Origin: Thereva unica | Taxonomy: Eukaryota; Arthropoda; Insecta; Diptera; Therevidae | Length of the DNA: 64,000 nucleotides | Assembly: GCA_949987705.1 (NCBI GenBank) | Contig: OX465283.1 | Coordinates: 3,576,207-3,640,206, forward strand | Reading direction: 5' to 3' | In this document: in pieces, positions 1 through 11,236 of the stretch | How positions within the stretch are numbered: the stretch's first letter is position 1 | How the letters are laid out: every line of letters begins with the position of its first letter | Translations under genes and position numbers: made by a program | The notes under the pieces: model-generated | What the model was told of the DNA's origin: nothing | Database searches by the model: none | Seen by the model: the letters and a program-made list of their open reading frames with translations, nothing else

Positions 1-1145
1 AAAGATGCCGCTGTGGCCCGGGGGGCGGGGCGGTGGGGCTGGCAATGCGGTGGTAGGGATGAGTGCTAAAAACGGAATACATTGGCGAGAGATGACTGGT
101 GGTAGTAGGTAAAACTGGGTAGAGAAAGGTCCTGATGCTCAGTTGCAGGGGGTGCCATTTGTATTATGCACATATGCCGGGTGGGGGTAGCCCATATTGC
201 GGGATTTATTCTGGAATATATTTCCGGCCGTGGATAACAAAAGGTGAGTGAGGGATATAAGTAAACAGGGAAACAGAATTTCTGGTTGAAATTTTTCACA
301 CAACCAAAAAAAGAACAAAAAAAACAACAGCGAAAGAATAGAAGAAAAAACTTTGCGACATCTGGCGGATATTTTCAAGTTGAAGTTATATTAAGGATTC
401 AAAGGATGCTCCACCGTACAAATATCCGTATATTGTCATTCTTCTTCTAAATTAATTGCTTTCATATATTCGTGATTCGTGCAATGACAAATGTTAAGCC
501 AATGACAGCGCGACTTTCGTGACAAATCAAATGGCATCAATGGATCCGATTTTGAATCCTTAATTCAAACTACAACGTATCCTTTATGCTCGACAATAAA
601 AATGCCCGTAAAAATCAACGAGGATTTTCAATATTTTGAATAAAGGAGGAAAAGTCATGCTGAACTCGGATACTTTGCTCCTCGGTGGCAAATTCGGATC
701 GGCATCTTAGAGGCATAGTCAGTAAGTAGTGCGTTACTTGGGCCTGGGAAAATTTTTTCAAAACCAACATTATCAAACTAGGCCGAAATTTGAAACTAGT
801 AGATCAAACTCACAAGTCACCTTGGCTCTTCCTTGTCAGCATTATTAGCGGCTCCACGGCCACCTGTATCCATTCCAAGCAAGTCCAGTCTCACGGCCAC
901 GGTCACCATGCATATTGTCTGTAAGGCTGCAAAATTGATGGTATGAAGAAGTTTAAGTAATCGGAGTATTCAACTGATCACATAAATTTAAAGTCGCTAC
1001 TTGTTCGACTCAAAGTAAAAGAAAATACAGCAATGAGAAAGGAATGGCGGGGCTTGGCACACCTAAGAAAATTCATAAAGGCACTCAGGCTGGGCGACTT
1101 GCATGTGTCTACCGCGTTCTGGGGACCCTCAACGGATTTTGCACA
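1..1145. other. Non-coding stretch, no gene recognised
   Basis: Starts with a G-rich tract (about 17-40). The rest is A/T-rich with stop codons in all frames. I see no conserved protein motif, terminal repeat or RNA gene here. Confidence 0.5.
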
Positions 1146-1152
1146 CTTAAAA

Positions 1153-1336
1153 GTAGGGACACACTGAGCCCACGTACGCAACGTATGCAGCGCGTTATTA
1201 AATCTAAACGGTTGAATTTCTATGCCTAGAAACACACTTATCATACGCACTGTCACACGCGTCCCACGCAACGTTATATCTGTCGATCCAGATCGGCGTG
1301 GGATACGTTGCGTACGTGGGCTCAGTGTGTCCCTAC
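1153..1336. mobile_element. Short foldback/MITE-like element
   Basis: Two perfect 34-bp inverted arms (1153-1186 and 1303-1336, beginning GTAGGGACACACTGAGCC) enclose about 116 bp of non-coding sequence. The flanks carry similar short words directly outside the arms (CTTAAAA at 1146-1152 and CTTAAAT at 1337-1343), which fits a target duplication of about 7 bp. A second, shorter CCCACGCAACG/CGTTGCG inversion lies near the inner side of the right arm. There is no coding capacity, so it would be mobilised in trans if at all. The superfamily is undetermined. Confidence 0.65.
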
Positions 1337-1344
1337 CTTAAATT

Positions 1345-2055
1345 TCTACATACAAAAATATTTTTCAGGAAAAACTGTCGACTATTTTCAGCACGGCTAA
1401 GGCCACTTGCTGTCATTCTACAGTTTCTAGACTCATGGCTTGAAAAAAAATTCCCAAGCCCAAGTAACGCACTATCTGCTATAGTCTGTAAGTGTGGTCT
1501 TTCGCATTGCCGATGTGCTTATATAGGACGGAGATTCGGGTTGCCTGTCTAATATTACTGTCTTGACATCTCTTCTACCACGCCTCAGCGAGCAGACAGC
1601 GTTGCGTGCGAGATGGTCAAGTTTGGAGCTTGCCAAGCTAGCTGTATCGTCCAAAAAACCAGTTGAGAGTATTTTTTCTTTTTCTGTGAGATACTGGGTA
1701 CAAAGGTGTCACGGCCACTCCTTGGGCTATTGTACTACACCCCTAAACCCAATATTAGTAAGCCAGACCGCTCGAAGGGGGGCTAAGTGTTAAGCTTTAG
1801 TGTTATGCCTCCTTTAATCGGCTAATTGATCGATAGGTGAAGGTGAAGGAGCAGGCAGGGAGTGAAAGTGCCTTATGCGTTTGTCTCTCAAAATCCCCAC
1901 GGTTTCAAATGTTGTTCCTTTCTTTCTTTAATGAGGCACTGGCTTTTGATATAGCCTAAAATTGGTTTGGGACTCATATCCCAATTTTCGCTGGGAGCAG
2001 GAAATCCGCGGTAAAGATACTCACTCTTCTTCTCACTGCAATACCACAGTCGAGA
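1345..2055. other. Non-coding stretch, no gene recognised
   Basis: Short open frames only. I recognise no domain in either strand and no terminal repeats. Confidence 0.45.
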
Positions 2056-2059
2056 GATT

Positions 2060-2420
2060 TCTTTGGACGGACCTCTCGACATCTCTGATCTTACGATCGT
2101 TCACTGTAGATTGGCAGAAACAAGATCGAGATCGGTCTCCGTGAGAGGTTTATTACGTATGTCTCTGAATACTAACCTGAGGTCTGTTAACTTTCCGCTT
2201 CTTAGCTTAAATCTAAGACATTGCACAAGCTCTCGCCAAACCTTATATGGTCTGTGGTCATACAATGATGGCTCGTTTAAGATTTCCCAGTTCAGAGTTC
2301 TAGCTGAAACGAGACCTATAGCCTAACTATTGTATGTTGGTTTATGCCCTGAATTCAAGAAGATACTATCCTCGATAATTAGTACTGTTGCTTCCTACCT
2401 GTGGTGATATGTTCTCGCGA
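2060..2420 (-). pseudogene. APE-type endonuclease relic of a LOA/R1-like retrotransposon
   Basis: On the minus strand the translation reads FLNSGHKPTY, then LNWEILNEPSLYDHR (about 2255-2310), then a charged linker. This order (NxGxxPTF followed by W.VL.EPS.SDHR) is the C-terminal half of the apurinic-type endonuclease of R1/LOA-group non-LTR elements; the DHR residues include the catalytic His pair region. The frame is broken upstream and downstream and no RT follows, so it is a dead 5' fragment. Two other relics of the same group lie at 20480-21330 and 37393-37850. Confidence 0.5.
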
Positions 2421-2599
2421 CACAAGCAAACACCAGATGAATGTTATTTCTTGCGTAGTCTTCTAAAAGTCTCTTGATGGTGGTTATATACAAGCCTGGA
2501 CGAAGCTTCGACTACTGGTAGCACCACTTCCGCTGCCACCAGATTTTTAGTAACGAACTGCAAGAGAGACTACGGCAAGTTAGCCTTTTCCCCATGGCA

Positions 2600-3215
2600 T
2601 GCTCGCTGGAGTCAATTTAGTCTGAAATCAATCAATTTCAAAATTATTGAAAAATAAAGACGTTTCCTTACCAAGATTGACCTAGCTCAGGGATTATATG
2701 TATAAAGCAAGGATACAATTTTTTTAGCAGATCATAAGATTGAAAAAGACAACAAGACAGACAGTGCAGAACGGCTAAGTATGGCAACGGCATTCATTAT
2801 GTTTCTGTCAAGGGACATCGAGGAGGTTGGTCACATTTAATGAAGAAAGACGAAAGATGTTGCTACATGGTTCAACGCATTCAAGCTACAAACATATGGA
2901 GGTGAATAGTGTTCACGCTAAGACTGCATATGGTTCCTGATAGATGGTTTGGTTTTCTGAGATATCCTTAGGGACGTTTCTGTTAATATAACCTCGAAAG
3001 AAGCTAGGATCACAAGGAAATCCGCTGAAGAAGTCGAGGATTGCTTCATCTCTAAGCTATATGTTATGACACTGACTGTATAAGCCAAATATCCGAACCT
3101 TGGATAAATTTCGAGTAAAAGCTTAAAAGGTGAAACTGAGGATATGGTTAGAACTCCCAGAAGCCTGAAAAGTCCGTTATTGGAATGACTATATTCATTT
3201 GGCAGATGAGACGTC
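2600..3215. other. Non-coding stretch upstream of a PBS-like site
   Basis: No domain is recognisable. If the site at 3216 is a true primer-binding site, this stretch should hold a decayed 5' LTR, but I could not find a matching second LTR. Confidence 0.35.
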
Positions 3216-3234
3216 TGGTGGCAGCGGTGGGATT
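3216..3234 (+). promoter_or_regulatory. LTR-retrotransposon primer-binding-site-like sequence (tRNA-Leu)
   Basis: The 19 bases TGGTGGCAGCGGTGGGATT are the exact complement of the 3' end (with CCA) of a eukaryotic tRNA-Leu of the AAG/TAG type, as I recall that tRNA. Such a sequence normally follows a 5' LTR and primes minus-strand DNA synthesis. Two inverted copies occur at 5008-5026 and 5310-5327. No coding domain follows, so this would be the remnant of a decayed LTR element. Confidence 0.5.
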
Positions 3235-3239
3235 TATCA

Positions 3240-4850
3240 GAAGGGTAGACGAATTTCCCTGTTGAGAGGCAAACTGTTACACGAATTTTGGAACGCGGTG
3301 ATGCCGGTAACTACTGATATCGTACCACTATAAATTGTCCTCATTTTGGGTAGGAGACAGCTTCAGTACTATTTTATGTGTGCCACTATATGGCAACCTC
3401 TTTTGATATGCCTGCGCCCTAATTTCGGATAAAAAATTCCTCGTCAATAATAATGTTGAAAATTTCAATTTCGCCACTGCATATTTTATTATAACGCGTA
3501 AATTTCTTTTATTACCACCAATCCCCCATTTCGCGCACTTTTATGATTCTATCCAATAACTCTAAAGAAAGCTGCCCTGCCCAACCACAGCAGCAGCATT
3601 ATTAATCCCGGCTTACGTTAAGGCCCCAAAACGCAGGCAATAGCTTGGTGCTTGTGCATCATCAAACCTAACGTTAAAAAAAAACGAACAAATTAAAAAA
3701 CTTTTTCAATTTTCTCAGTCATAACTCAACGAAATTAGGCCGGCCCTCATCGACGAAAAAAAGAATCATTCAGTTCCAGACCCCGCCGCCGCCGCCATTG
3801 CCTCGGACTGACAAATTGAAGTTAATTGCATGAGAAAAAGTTATTTTTCCCACATTAAAAATGTGAAATAAAAGTGCATTTCTCGGGGAGCTGCACCTAC
3901 CTCTACCTGCAAAAGTTTGTTACACTTAACGCCAATAAATCCACAAGCCCGATGCATATCGCACCTTGCAGAATACTCGAGGAAAATAAAGTTTTCTCGA
4001 TAGCACAAAAAAGTTTTTCTTCACATTTTTTTTTCTAAGTTTGTAATTGCAGGAAACGATGTAAGCTAAGCAGTTCTTACAATATTTTTTTTGCTCCCTC
4101 TACATCCTCATTGAAACTCCAATCTACACAATTCCAATAATCCGTTTTTTACGAAGTATGCAAATTAAAAAAGTTTTCTACTTTGCGCTCCTATAAATCA
4201 GGGCAATTCAAGTCCTAAAACTTTGCAATGAGCTCTTGAAATCGGACATTCAGCGATAAAGAAGCGAAAAAAAAAAATAATTCCCTGGGTGCATGCAAAA
4301 TTTCCGGTGATTTTTTTTATTTAACTTTTTTTTCAGCTGCTTTATTTCTTTGCAAGTTTTTTCCCAGAATAAAAAAAACAACCCTTAGTTGCACAAAGGA
4401 TACTGACAAGGAAGTAAGTCTGCATGAAATTCTGCAATCAGGACTATGCTGAGGAGGAGAAATGCTTCGCTTCCTTTGGCTCGCGCTGTGTAGCCATTAC
4501 CTTAATTACGATGCCGACGTTCTGACGGCTTAGCAGAAAAGGAGCCTTAGGATTGTTTATTGGCTAGATTTAAATTTCAACACCTTTAAATGAAAATTTA
4601 ATTTGGAACTGTGCTAGCTCAAGTGTTAATTGAATGTAATTGAGGTCAGTTCAGAGTTAAGGAATAAATTTTATTATTTTACTTTCAATTTTTTTTTAGT
4701 GACTGTAATGGAGGAATGAGTGTTGTACTATATTAATATTCATTAAATCCTTTTGCTTGCTTTCACAGTGCGTGGGCGTGGGTGTGTTCTGTCTGCAATC
4801 ACCTTAACACGATTCCAGTTAATATTCTAAAATTCTGATTCTGCTTCCTT
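3240..4850. other. A/T-rich non-coding stretch
   Basis: Many short homopolymer A and T runs and a CCGCCGCCGCC run near 3783. I see no coding region longer than chance and no recognised motif. Confidence 0.45.
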
Positions 4851-5007
4851 TTGACTCTTCTCTAAACCTAGCCCCTTTTTTCCTTTCTACAGAGTCCACC
4901 CTTCTTTCCTTTTTATTTCCTTTTACTAACCTTTTCTTTCTTTGCACTTTTCAAATAATTTGAAACTGCTCTTGTCATTCCATGAAATAACTTCATAACA
5001 AAAAAAA

Positions 5008-5026
5008 AATCCCACCGCTGCCACCA
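5008..5026 (-). promoter_or_regulatory. PBS-like site complementary to tRNA-Leu 3' end
   Basis: AATCCCACCGCTGCCACCA on the plus strand, i.e. the exact tRNA-Leu 3' terminus with CCA. On the minus strand it reads as a primer-binding site. It is identical over 19 bp to the site at 3216 but in opposite orientation. Confidence 0.5.
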
Positions 5027-5309
5027 ATTTTTTGAGAATGACCATGATCCCAAGTATATATGCTAAAAGGGCACCAATTTATAACCAAACTCATAACAAT
5101 CCTATAAATGAGTATATATTACTTAGCCTGTACTTTTCCTTCCTACAAAGTCCCTTTGTCTTATTTTGTCCTCCCGTTGCTCTTACCTTTGATTTACCTT
5201 TAGATTTTCTTTTATTAAACGTCTTTTTCTTCGCACTTTTCAAATATTTTTAAACCGTTCTGGTCTTAACACAAATTAATTTCTAGCATCTCGTTAAATT
5301 AAAACGAAG

Positions 5310-5327
5310 ATCCCACCGCTGCCACCA
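5310..5327 (-). promoter_or_regulatory. PBS-like site complementary to tRNA-Leu 3' end
   Basis: ATCCCACCGCTGCCACCA, 18 bp, the same site as at 5008-5026 and in the same orientation. The sequence directly right of it (AATTTTCTGTGCATTTCCATGATTCC, quoted in parts: AATTTT, CCATGATTCC) would be the end of the LTR read on the minus strand. Confidence 0.5.
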
Positions 5328-5354
5328 ATTTTCTGTGCATTTCCATGATTCCAC

Positions 5355-6240
5355 ATATATATAAGAGTAAACTCGGACACATTAAAAACCTTACCATAAG
5401 TTTATGACAGTGTGTTTGGAGTGACTTGAGCACCAACCTGTGTTATTTTGCCAATTATGCATTCTATTTGAATTTTCGAAACATCTCTGAAGCCTTGTAA
5501 GAAAAGGTTTATATGTAACTGAACCAAGTCTGATGCTAGTTTGACCCGGCCTACCACAAAGAGAATGTTTGGCTGCCACTCGTAATTCTTCCTTCCCGTA
5601 CCTGCAATGTTTGTTGTACGGGATTATCCATCAAGACGCATAAAGCTAAAATGCTTCTGAATAAGGATCCATGGGTCCGATATCCATTCACGAGGTTCGA
5701 GTTTCGAATCCACGCAATGCGCAGTTGTTCGTCTTTTTACTTCCTCAGTTCAACTAATATTCTTACATTCTCGAGTTTGTTTTTTCACACATTCTTTTCA
5801 TTTGTCCAGGGTCAGAATCTGAGAAAAGTGCCCAACTCAATTTTCCTTCCCTCGGATGAAAACCCTAACGAGCAATCAGAATTTCTCGTTTCGACCGAGA
5901 CAAAAGATGTTTACTTGGAGGACTATCTCTATGTTTTCGTGCAAACAAAGCGGCCTACAAACGATAAACTTGGGTTGTCAACCTGTTGTCAACAGAAAGG
6001 GTACATACGCTTAAACTTGTTGTGAACCATCAAAGCACGCTGATGTTCACTGTTTAAGCTCACTTTTTAAAATGATGTTGCCCGCTACACTTGTCAGCGT
6101 CACTACAAACGCGGAAACTGGTTGTCAACCTGGAAACTCAGCCTACCGAAAATCTAAAAATTTTGGTTTGCTTCGACCATTTATCAACGGTTTTTCAACC
6201 ATGAATACGACTACAGACGTGCAATTCGTTGACAACTAGG
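5355..6240. other. Non-coding stretch with repeated GTTGTCAAC words
   Basis: The word GTTGTCAAC occurs near 5974, 5985 and 6121 and as its complement near 6229 and 6245, with a short palindrome CAACTAGGCCTAGTTG at about 6234. No coding domain recognised. Confidence 0.4.
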
Positions 6241-6249
6241 CCTAGTTGA

Positions 6250-7020
6250 CAACTGGTTGAAAACCCATGCTGATCGTCATGCTCAGCCTTGTGGCGGATA
6301 GTCGCTCCACGTACATGACCATCCTGGTTGAAGCTAACTGATGCAACAGAGGACCCATTTGAATGGTGGTAGATTGTCTTCCTTGATGAGAACCAGATCG
6401 TGAAGTTTGATGGAATGGCAATATTGCCAATTATAAAACTCCTGCCCGGGGTGGGTATACTCCTGGGTCCAGCGATCCCACAGTTTTCGTGTAGGTGCTG
6501 CGTCAACAGTCAGTGTGTGACCCCGTCCATTTGAATATGCAAAGTGCTTGGAGTACTTGAGCGACTGATCAGAGCGGTTGACCGACAAAGAAGTGACCTT
6601 AGATTCACGCAAGCTTCAACCTGGACCAATAAGCATCGAAAGTGGTGCTTTAATACTTGAATTCTGGCTTCCCAGAGTCCACCGAAATGAAGTGATGCTT
6701 TTCAGTCCCTTCGTCCATGAGAATTTGCGCAAACTCAAATTGGCTCATAGAAAGAAGGCGAATGTGAAGTGACAGTTACTTGTCTGCAGCGACGAAGTTC
6801 GGGTGTGGTCAATATACAATTTAGCACATCGTCCCCGACGGCTATCGAGGCGGTTGAAAACTGCATTGGTTAGGTCCAACACTAATTCCAAGTGTATTGC
6901 ACGGATAGCAGCGCAGACGAAGAGTGCTTCGTAGATCTTGTGGTTTTGTATCCTCCACCTTTTACGAAACTGGGTTCTACTGCACTTCAGTGACTTGCTA
7001 TGTGGATTTTGGATTACCAA
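6250..7020 (-). pseudogene. BEL/Pao integrase relic
   Basis: Minus-strand fragments in several frames give, in order, IYEALFVCAAIRAIHLEL (integrase catalytic core start, 6900-6945), HFGGLWE-type sequence near 6675-6690, LWDRWTQEYTH, then HDLVLIKEDNLPPFKW (6360-6400) and a GHVRGATIRHK tail. DLVLIKEDNLPP.KW with the following W/GR.V segment is characteristic of the C-terminal part of BEL/Pao integrases. Frameshifts and stops break it at several points. No intact LTRs or protease/RT were found nearby, although sequence up to about 7500 could hold more decayed pol. Confidence 0.75.
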
Positions 7021-7519
7021 ACCGAGCCTTCCTCATGGTGGGGTAACTCTGTCAGGTCTTGAAATAAGTCTCCAGGCTTCTCGTGCTTCACACCGTGCAC
7101 TAATTTATATTATTAATATTACAGTACCTGGTTTCCATGCCGATAGTTCTTTCCCTTGTGATACGATGTCACTTCCCCCTCCACGGTGTCGTTCCATTCG
7201 AACTGCGGAACTGCTACCTCTTTGGAATAGAGGGTCTCTTCTTCTTTACAAACCCTTTTTCCTCTGGTGCCGCCTCAACTTCTCAACCTACTTACCGGCG
7301 GCACAAAACTAGCTCCTCCACGGCCAACTGCTGGTCCGATAATCCACTGTGTCTAATTGTTTCCATTTCCGGATTCTTCGCCTGATGCTGCCGAACCACC
7401 GTATTTGCTTAACCAACACCTCACCGGGCTCCTTCCAAGTCAGCTCGCCAACCAAATATAGTAATATCGTTACTCGTTCCGACTTTCTCAACAAAACTTC
7501 CCTATGTTAAGGAATGTGA

Positions 7520-7757
7520 ATCTTCGTCCTCTTTTGTTTTTCTTCTTCTTTATGCGGCTTTAATCCCTTGTGGGACAGAGTGGAAACAGTTGCCTTCCAG
7601 CGGACTCTGTTGTGCCCGACAGCTCTCAGCTCTGTCCAGGATCTCACAGTTTTTGCTGTCTCTGCTAGTAGGGTTCACCTCCACGTAATTCTAAGTCTTA
7701 AGACTCGACGGGATCCTTGCGGATTCCAGTCAAGGGCCTGCTTGGGCTGGGGGTGAC
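7520..7757 (-). mobile_element. 5'-truncated RTE-like 3' end (same family as 41600-45090)
   Basis: The minus strand closely matches the last ~190 bp of the RTE copy at 44880-45060: WNPQGSR-type sequence, the AG.ELRA..QNRVRW segment and a PT.G.K end before an A/G-rich tail with AGAAGAAG. Only the C-terminal end of the RT ORF is present, as expected for a 5'-truncated LINE insertion. Confidence 0.7.
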
Positions 7758-7764
7758 GGCCACG

Positions 7765-10265
7765 TGAAATACCTGATTTCTTGTTCTACCAAGGGGCAAT
7801 ACCCAGGTCTCTTTTTCCATAAAACTGAGTACTTTTGGAATGTTACTATCCAAATTGCAATTAGCAAGTGCCTATCAGGTATATTTATAGCCCAGGAATA
7901 AGCCCGCCGTTACAGATTGAAATCGGGCATTTTTGGTTTTATTAGTGGCAAGCGAAAGTATTATCTTTTCCAGCTTAAAGGCTAACACAGTTTTCAAAGA
8001 GCCATCTCCATAATTTCACTAACTGTGGAGAGAATCTTTTTGGGTACTTTCTAGATGTTTGTGGCCTCTATTCTGTCATTGCCGGAATCTTGCCCTTCTC
8101 TATCTTTTCATCATGATAAAACGGAATACAAAAAATTCCTAAACGAACCAATCGGCACAAACCAGGTTTTTTCCCAGTCTCAACCAACGCAATACCTACT
8201 TGGGCTGCTCATCTCATCAGCGAGGGATAAAAGAATGACTTTACTTACTTCCAAAGCTAGATTCGAGACTACAAAGCAGGCGAACAGATAATATTGGATG
8301 ATTCAGAATCTGATCCGCGTGTTCGGTCCAAGGTTCTGTTTAAACTGGATTGCAAACCGGCTGTGCGTGGTACTATTGTGGAACTGGTTTACAACTCGTT
8401 CTATAAGAGTCAAAGTTTGAGGGTCTTATATTACAAACTGAACTTGTCCTCAACTAGAAAGTAACTTATAAAAATGCACGACTAACTCCCATTCTAAGGG
8501 GACTAACCCCACCCTAATCTTCTTTTGCAAAAAAAGAACCCCGTTAACAGTTTTACGCCATCGCGCTAATTAAAGACTGATTAAATTTAAGCAAACTTTT
8601 AAATATTTTAAGCCACCCCCCCCCCGCAGCACCAGTCTCTAACAAGCATGAAATGCAAATAAAATAAATTAATTCATGTAGCCAAAGTAAGAGCCGGGCA
8701 TACACACGTCCGTTGAAATTAATTTAATTTCAGAAAATTTGCAATTGCATATGGGAAAATATTAACATTATAAAAAGCCCCATTTACATTTATTTCCCGA
8801 CAGGTTAAAACCGCAAAATCCGGCTCTGTATTTATTTTTCCTCCAATAAAATCGCTTTATCCAATAAAGTCGACTGCGTTGCCATTAAAAAAAACACACA
8901 GCCCCCAATTAAATTTTTACCATTCAAATTGGCTTAATTCTACATTTGGTTACAGGATATCCCCGTCAATATCGCCTCATCTTCAATAAATATCCTTGGG
9001 CTCGGGGCCGGGGCCGCTCCGAGGGCCCAGCGGCAGCAGCGCTCCAATGGCAATAAATTTTATATGGCGATAACCGAAGTGGAAAATTCTCATAAAATAT
9101 GAGAAGTCAGAATATTTTTGGCACTGTCACCCCCTTTTGGTTAGGATTATGTCAGGTTAATGCCGCAGTTGGTTCTAGCAGATAAACGTAATCCTATTAC
9201 TCGCAGGTATATATAGAGTAGTATTATATTGCCGCCGCCAGGTAGCAAGTGAATTTTTCCAAGGGCCCAAGATTTATATGAAGGTGACAAATACCCAATG
9301 AGGGGTAACCTACCAAAAAGAAACAAATCTTTTCATGGGTTTTAGCCACGTGCGAATTGCTTCTAATCAAATTGATTTAGTGAAATTAATTGCCGCCATT
9401 TGTCACATGAAACCAATGGGGGATTAGAGCTCTTATAACATCATGGCAGCCGTTTTTCATCTGGGCAAAATGTGTTTCGTATTTTTTGTAGTTCCATTGT
9501 TGTTGCTCCTGCACCTATACTTCTTCGACAATTTTTTCTCTTCACCTTTTACTTGCTGCTTGCTTATATGTAACTAGACGAAAGGCGAATTTATTTTCAC
9601 TTCGCTTCGGGGAAATATCAAGAATGTCAGGTACAATAACTCTTGACTTTCGAGAGAACACAAATATTTATCCAATCTAGTATATGGGCGGCATAGTCTG
9701 GAAAGAGTTGGACGAGAGCACGTTTCATATATGGAATTATGTATATATACCTGACAGGTTGTTTGCTTACTTTGGCTGAGAAACGAAGAATGCTTTATAT
9801 TCGAGAACTTCCGAGAATAAAGAACAATTTTTTCTGTTTTCCTAAATATGCCAGTTTTTTGGAATGGGAGAAAAAAATATTTTGGAACGATTTAAAATTA
9901 TTGGAACAATCGTATATGGAGATTTTGGAAGTGGCCTCTCTCTATCTCTCGAGTTGAAGTTTATTTGAGTTCAGATAAACCGAAAACTACCTTGGGGCTA
10001 CTTCTTGATCCTCGTTCATACTTCCATTATCATCGGTTCTCCTATCTATGATTTCCAAGAATTTTTGGTTTTGCTGGGAAAAAGACAGGCCGAGACAAGC
10101 TGAACCTAACTAAATTGATCAAAAAATATAAATTCTTCATGGGAATCATATTTTTCCCTATAAAAATGTAAATATCTCAAAACAAAATCTAAAATGAAGA
10201 TTGATAAAGGTAACTATGCAATCAAAATCACAAGAAATGTAATGAAGAAGTAAGTGTAAGCCAAT
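7765..10265. other. Non-coding stretch
   Basis: Contains a poly-C run (about 8617-8625), a GC-rich island near 9001-9045 (GGGGCCGGGGCCGC) and one copy of the ~145-bp repeat core at 8171. No gene recognised on either strand. Confidence 0.45.
8140..8235 (+). repeat. Dispersed ~145-bp repeat, copy 1
   Basis: Core TCCCAGTCTCAACC then AACGCAATACCTACTTG (about 8172-8203), preceded by ACCAATCGGCACAAACC. The same order of blocks is found in the tandem array at 24304-24830 and in copies at 10573, 12497, 31420 and 48036, with inverted copies at 27629 and 45460. See the array entry for the consensus. Confidence 0.6.
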
Positions 10266-10274
10266 ACCAATGAA

Positions 10275-10572
10275 ACGCAGGTACAACTCACAAGACGAGC
10301 TTCGGCTTAAGAGATGTGTGGAGCTCTTGAAAACCCTTGTCGAACAAAACTCTATCGTAATCATTGGTTGAACTACCAAAAAGCTTGGATTTGGTCATTC
10401 AATTGTTCATCGACACTTGAATATCATCGAGAAAGTCATCATGCTTGGTCCATAGTATTCATTGGCCTATTATGCTATATTCACATCTGGACTAGGCATG
10501 CACAACATAACAGAAAATCAAAAAATTCTTCAATTGATCTAAACAACGACTTGAAAGCGCAAACCGATTTTT
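10275..10572 (+). pseudogene. mariner-like transposase N-terminal relic
   Basis: Plus-strand fragments in shifting frames read TTKKLGFGHSIVHRHL (a mariner-type second helix-turn-helix, about 10373-10420) and then MHNITENQKNSSIDL (about 10498-10542), which corresponds to the WVPHELTE.QK..RIDIC region that precedes the DD34D catalytic core. The spacing fits the family. Stops and shifts disrupt it, and the reading ends where a copy of the ~145-bp repeat begins. The clade is uncertain and the match is by eye. Confidence 0.45.
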
Positions 10573-10660
10573 TCCCAGGCTCAACCGACGCAATACCCAC
10601 TTGATTTGTAGGTTTTATCATCGCAGCACAACATAATATGCTGAAAGACAGCTGTCGGTA
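10545..10660 (+). repeat. Dispersed ~145-bp repeat, copy 2
   Basis: Core TCCCAGGCTCAACC + GACGCAATACCCACTTG (10573-10603), followed by TTTTATCATCGCAGCACAAC and a GACAGCTGTCGG word, matching the downstream half of the array unit. It abuts the mariner relic. Confidence 0.6.
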
Positions 10661-11167
10661 ACATCTTAATCCCCTTGAACAAGAAGGAGAGGCTTTTTGT
10701 ACTGTATCTTGAAACTGTATCAGAGAACAACAAAACGAAAGTTGAAGATGGGGCAATGTGTGTCATATTATACTTTTTGACCGGAATGTGAAAGTAACTT
10801 TCTTCAAATATTTACAAGTTAGCAACATAATCGGAAGCATCAGTCCTTTGCATCCTCGACATCTTGAGGAATGTGCTGACATTCTGTTGGCCCGATAACT
10901 AACATTTTATTGGCATGCGATTGGTTGAGAAGGTAACTTACTCGTTTAGCGGCACCAACTCTTCAGCCAATTTTGGGATAAATCGGTGATAGATATTCAC
11001 CACTTTTGGATGGATTTGACAAAAGCTGTAGGCACGAGAACAACGAAAGCCTGAACCCGATCGGGGGATGAAAATGATTTTTCAAGCGATCGCTTAGAGA
11101 CAAGATGTCGTTAAGAAGTCCGCCCCGATAATGACTTCAGTATTATTTTGTATTACCTTCCTTTAAT

Positions 11168-11236
11168 GATTAATCCCTCATGCGACATGAGGCGGACTCT
11201 GCTTTGCGCAACATCTTTCAGCTCTGACAAGGATGA
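11168..11236 (-). mobile_element. Very short RTE-like 3' end fragment
   Basis: On the minus strand GAGCTGAAAGATGTTGCGCA..CAGAGTCCGC and CATGAGGGATTAA match the RTE copy at 44985-45057, with the GGAGGGCAACTGTTTCCGC part missing. It directly abuts the end of the gypsy gag-protease relic. Confidence 0.5.

Larger units (their letters stand above)
4855..5350 (-). repeat. Duplicated leader/PBS segment of an LTR element
   Basis: Two diverged units (about 4860-5050 and 5145-5350) share, in the same order, a T-rich tract, CGCACTTTTCAAATA-like sequence, the 18-19-bp tRNA-Leu-like site and a following AATTTT..CCATGAT..TATATAT segment. Spacing of the PBS-like sites is about 302 bp. Read on the minus strand this is LTR end, PBS, then an A-rich leader with lysine-rich coding potential. 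It suggests two related LTR-element 5' ends or a local tandem duplication. Confidence 0.45.

Noticed and set aside
2525..2541. Fourth PBS-like site (CCGCTGCCACCA, inverted)
   Set aside because: Only the first 12 bases match the tRNA-Leu end; similar 10-11-base matches at about 35208 and 59735 show that such short matches occur by chance.
5970..6255. Repeated GTTGTCAAC words as a transposon end
   Set aside because: Words are scattered in both orientations without a consistent pair of ends or a target duplication.
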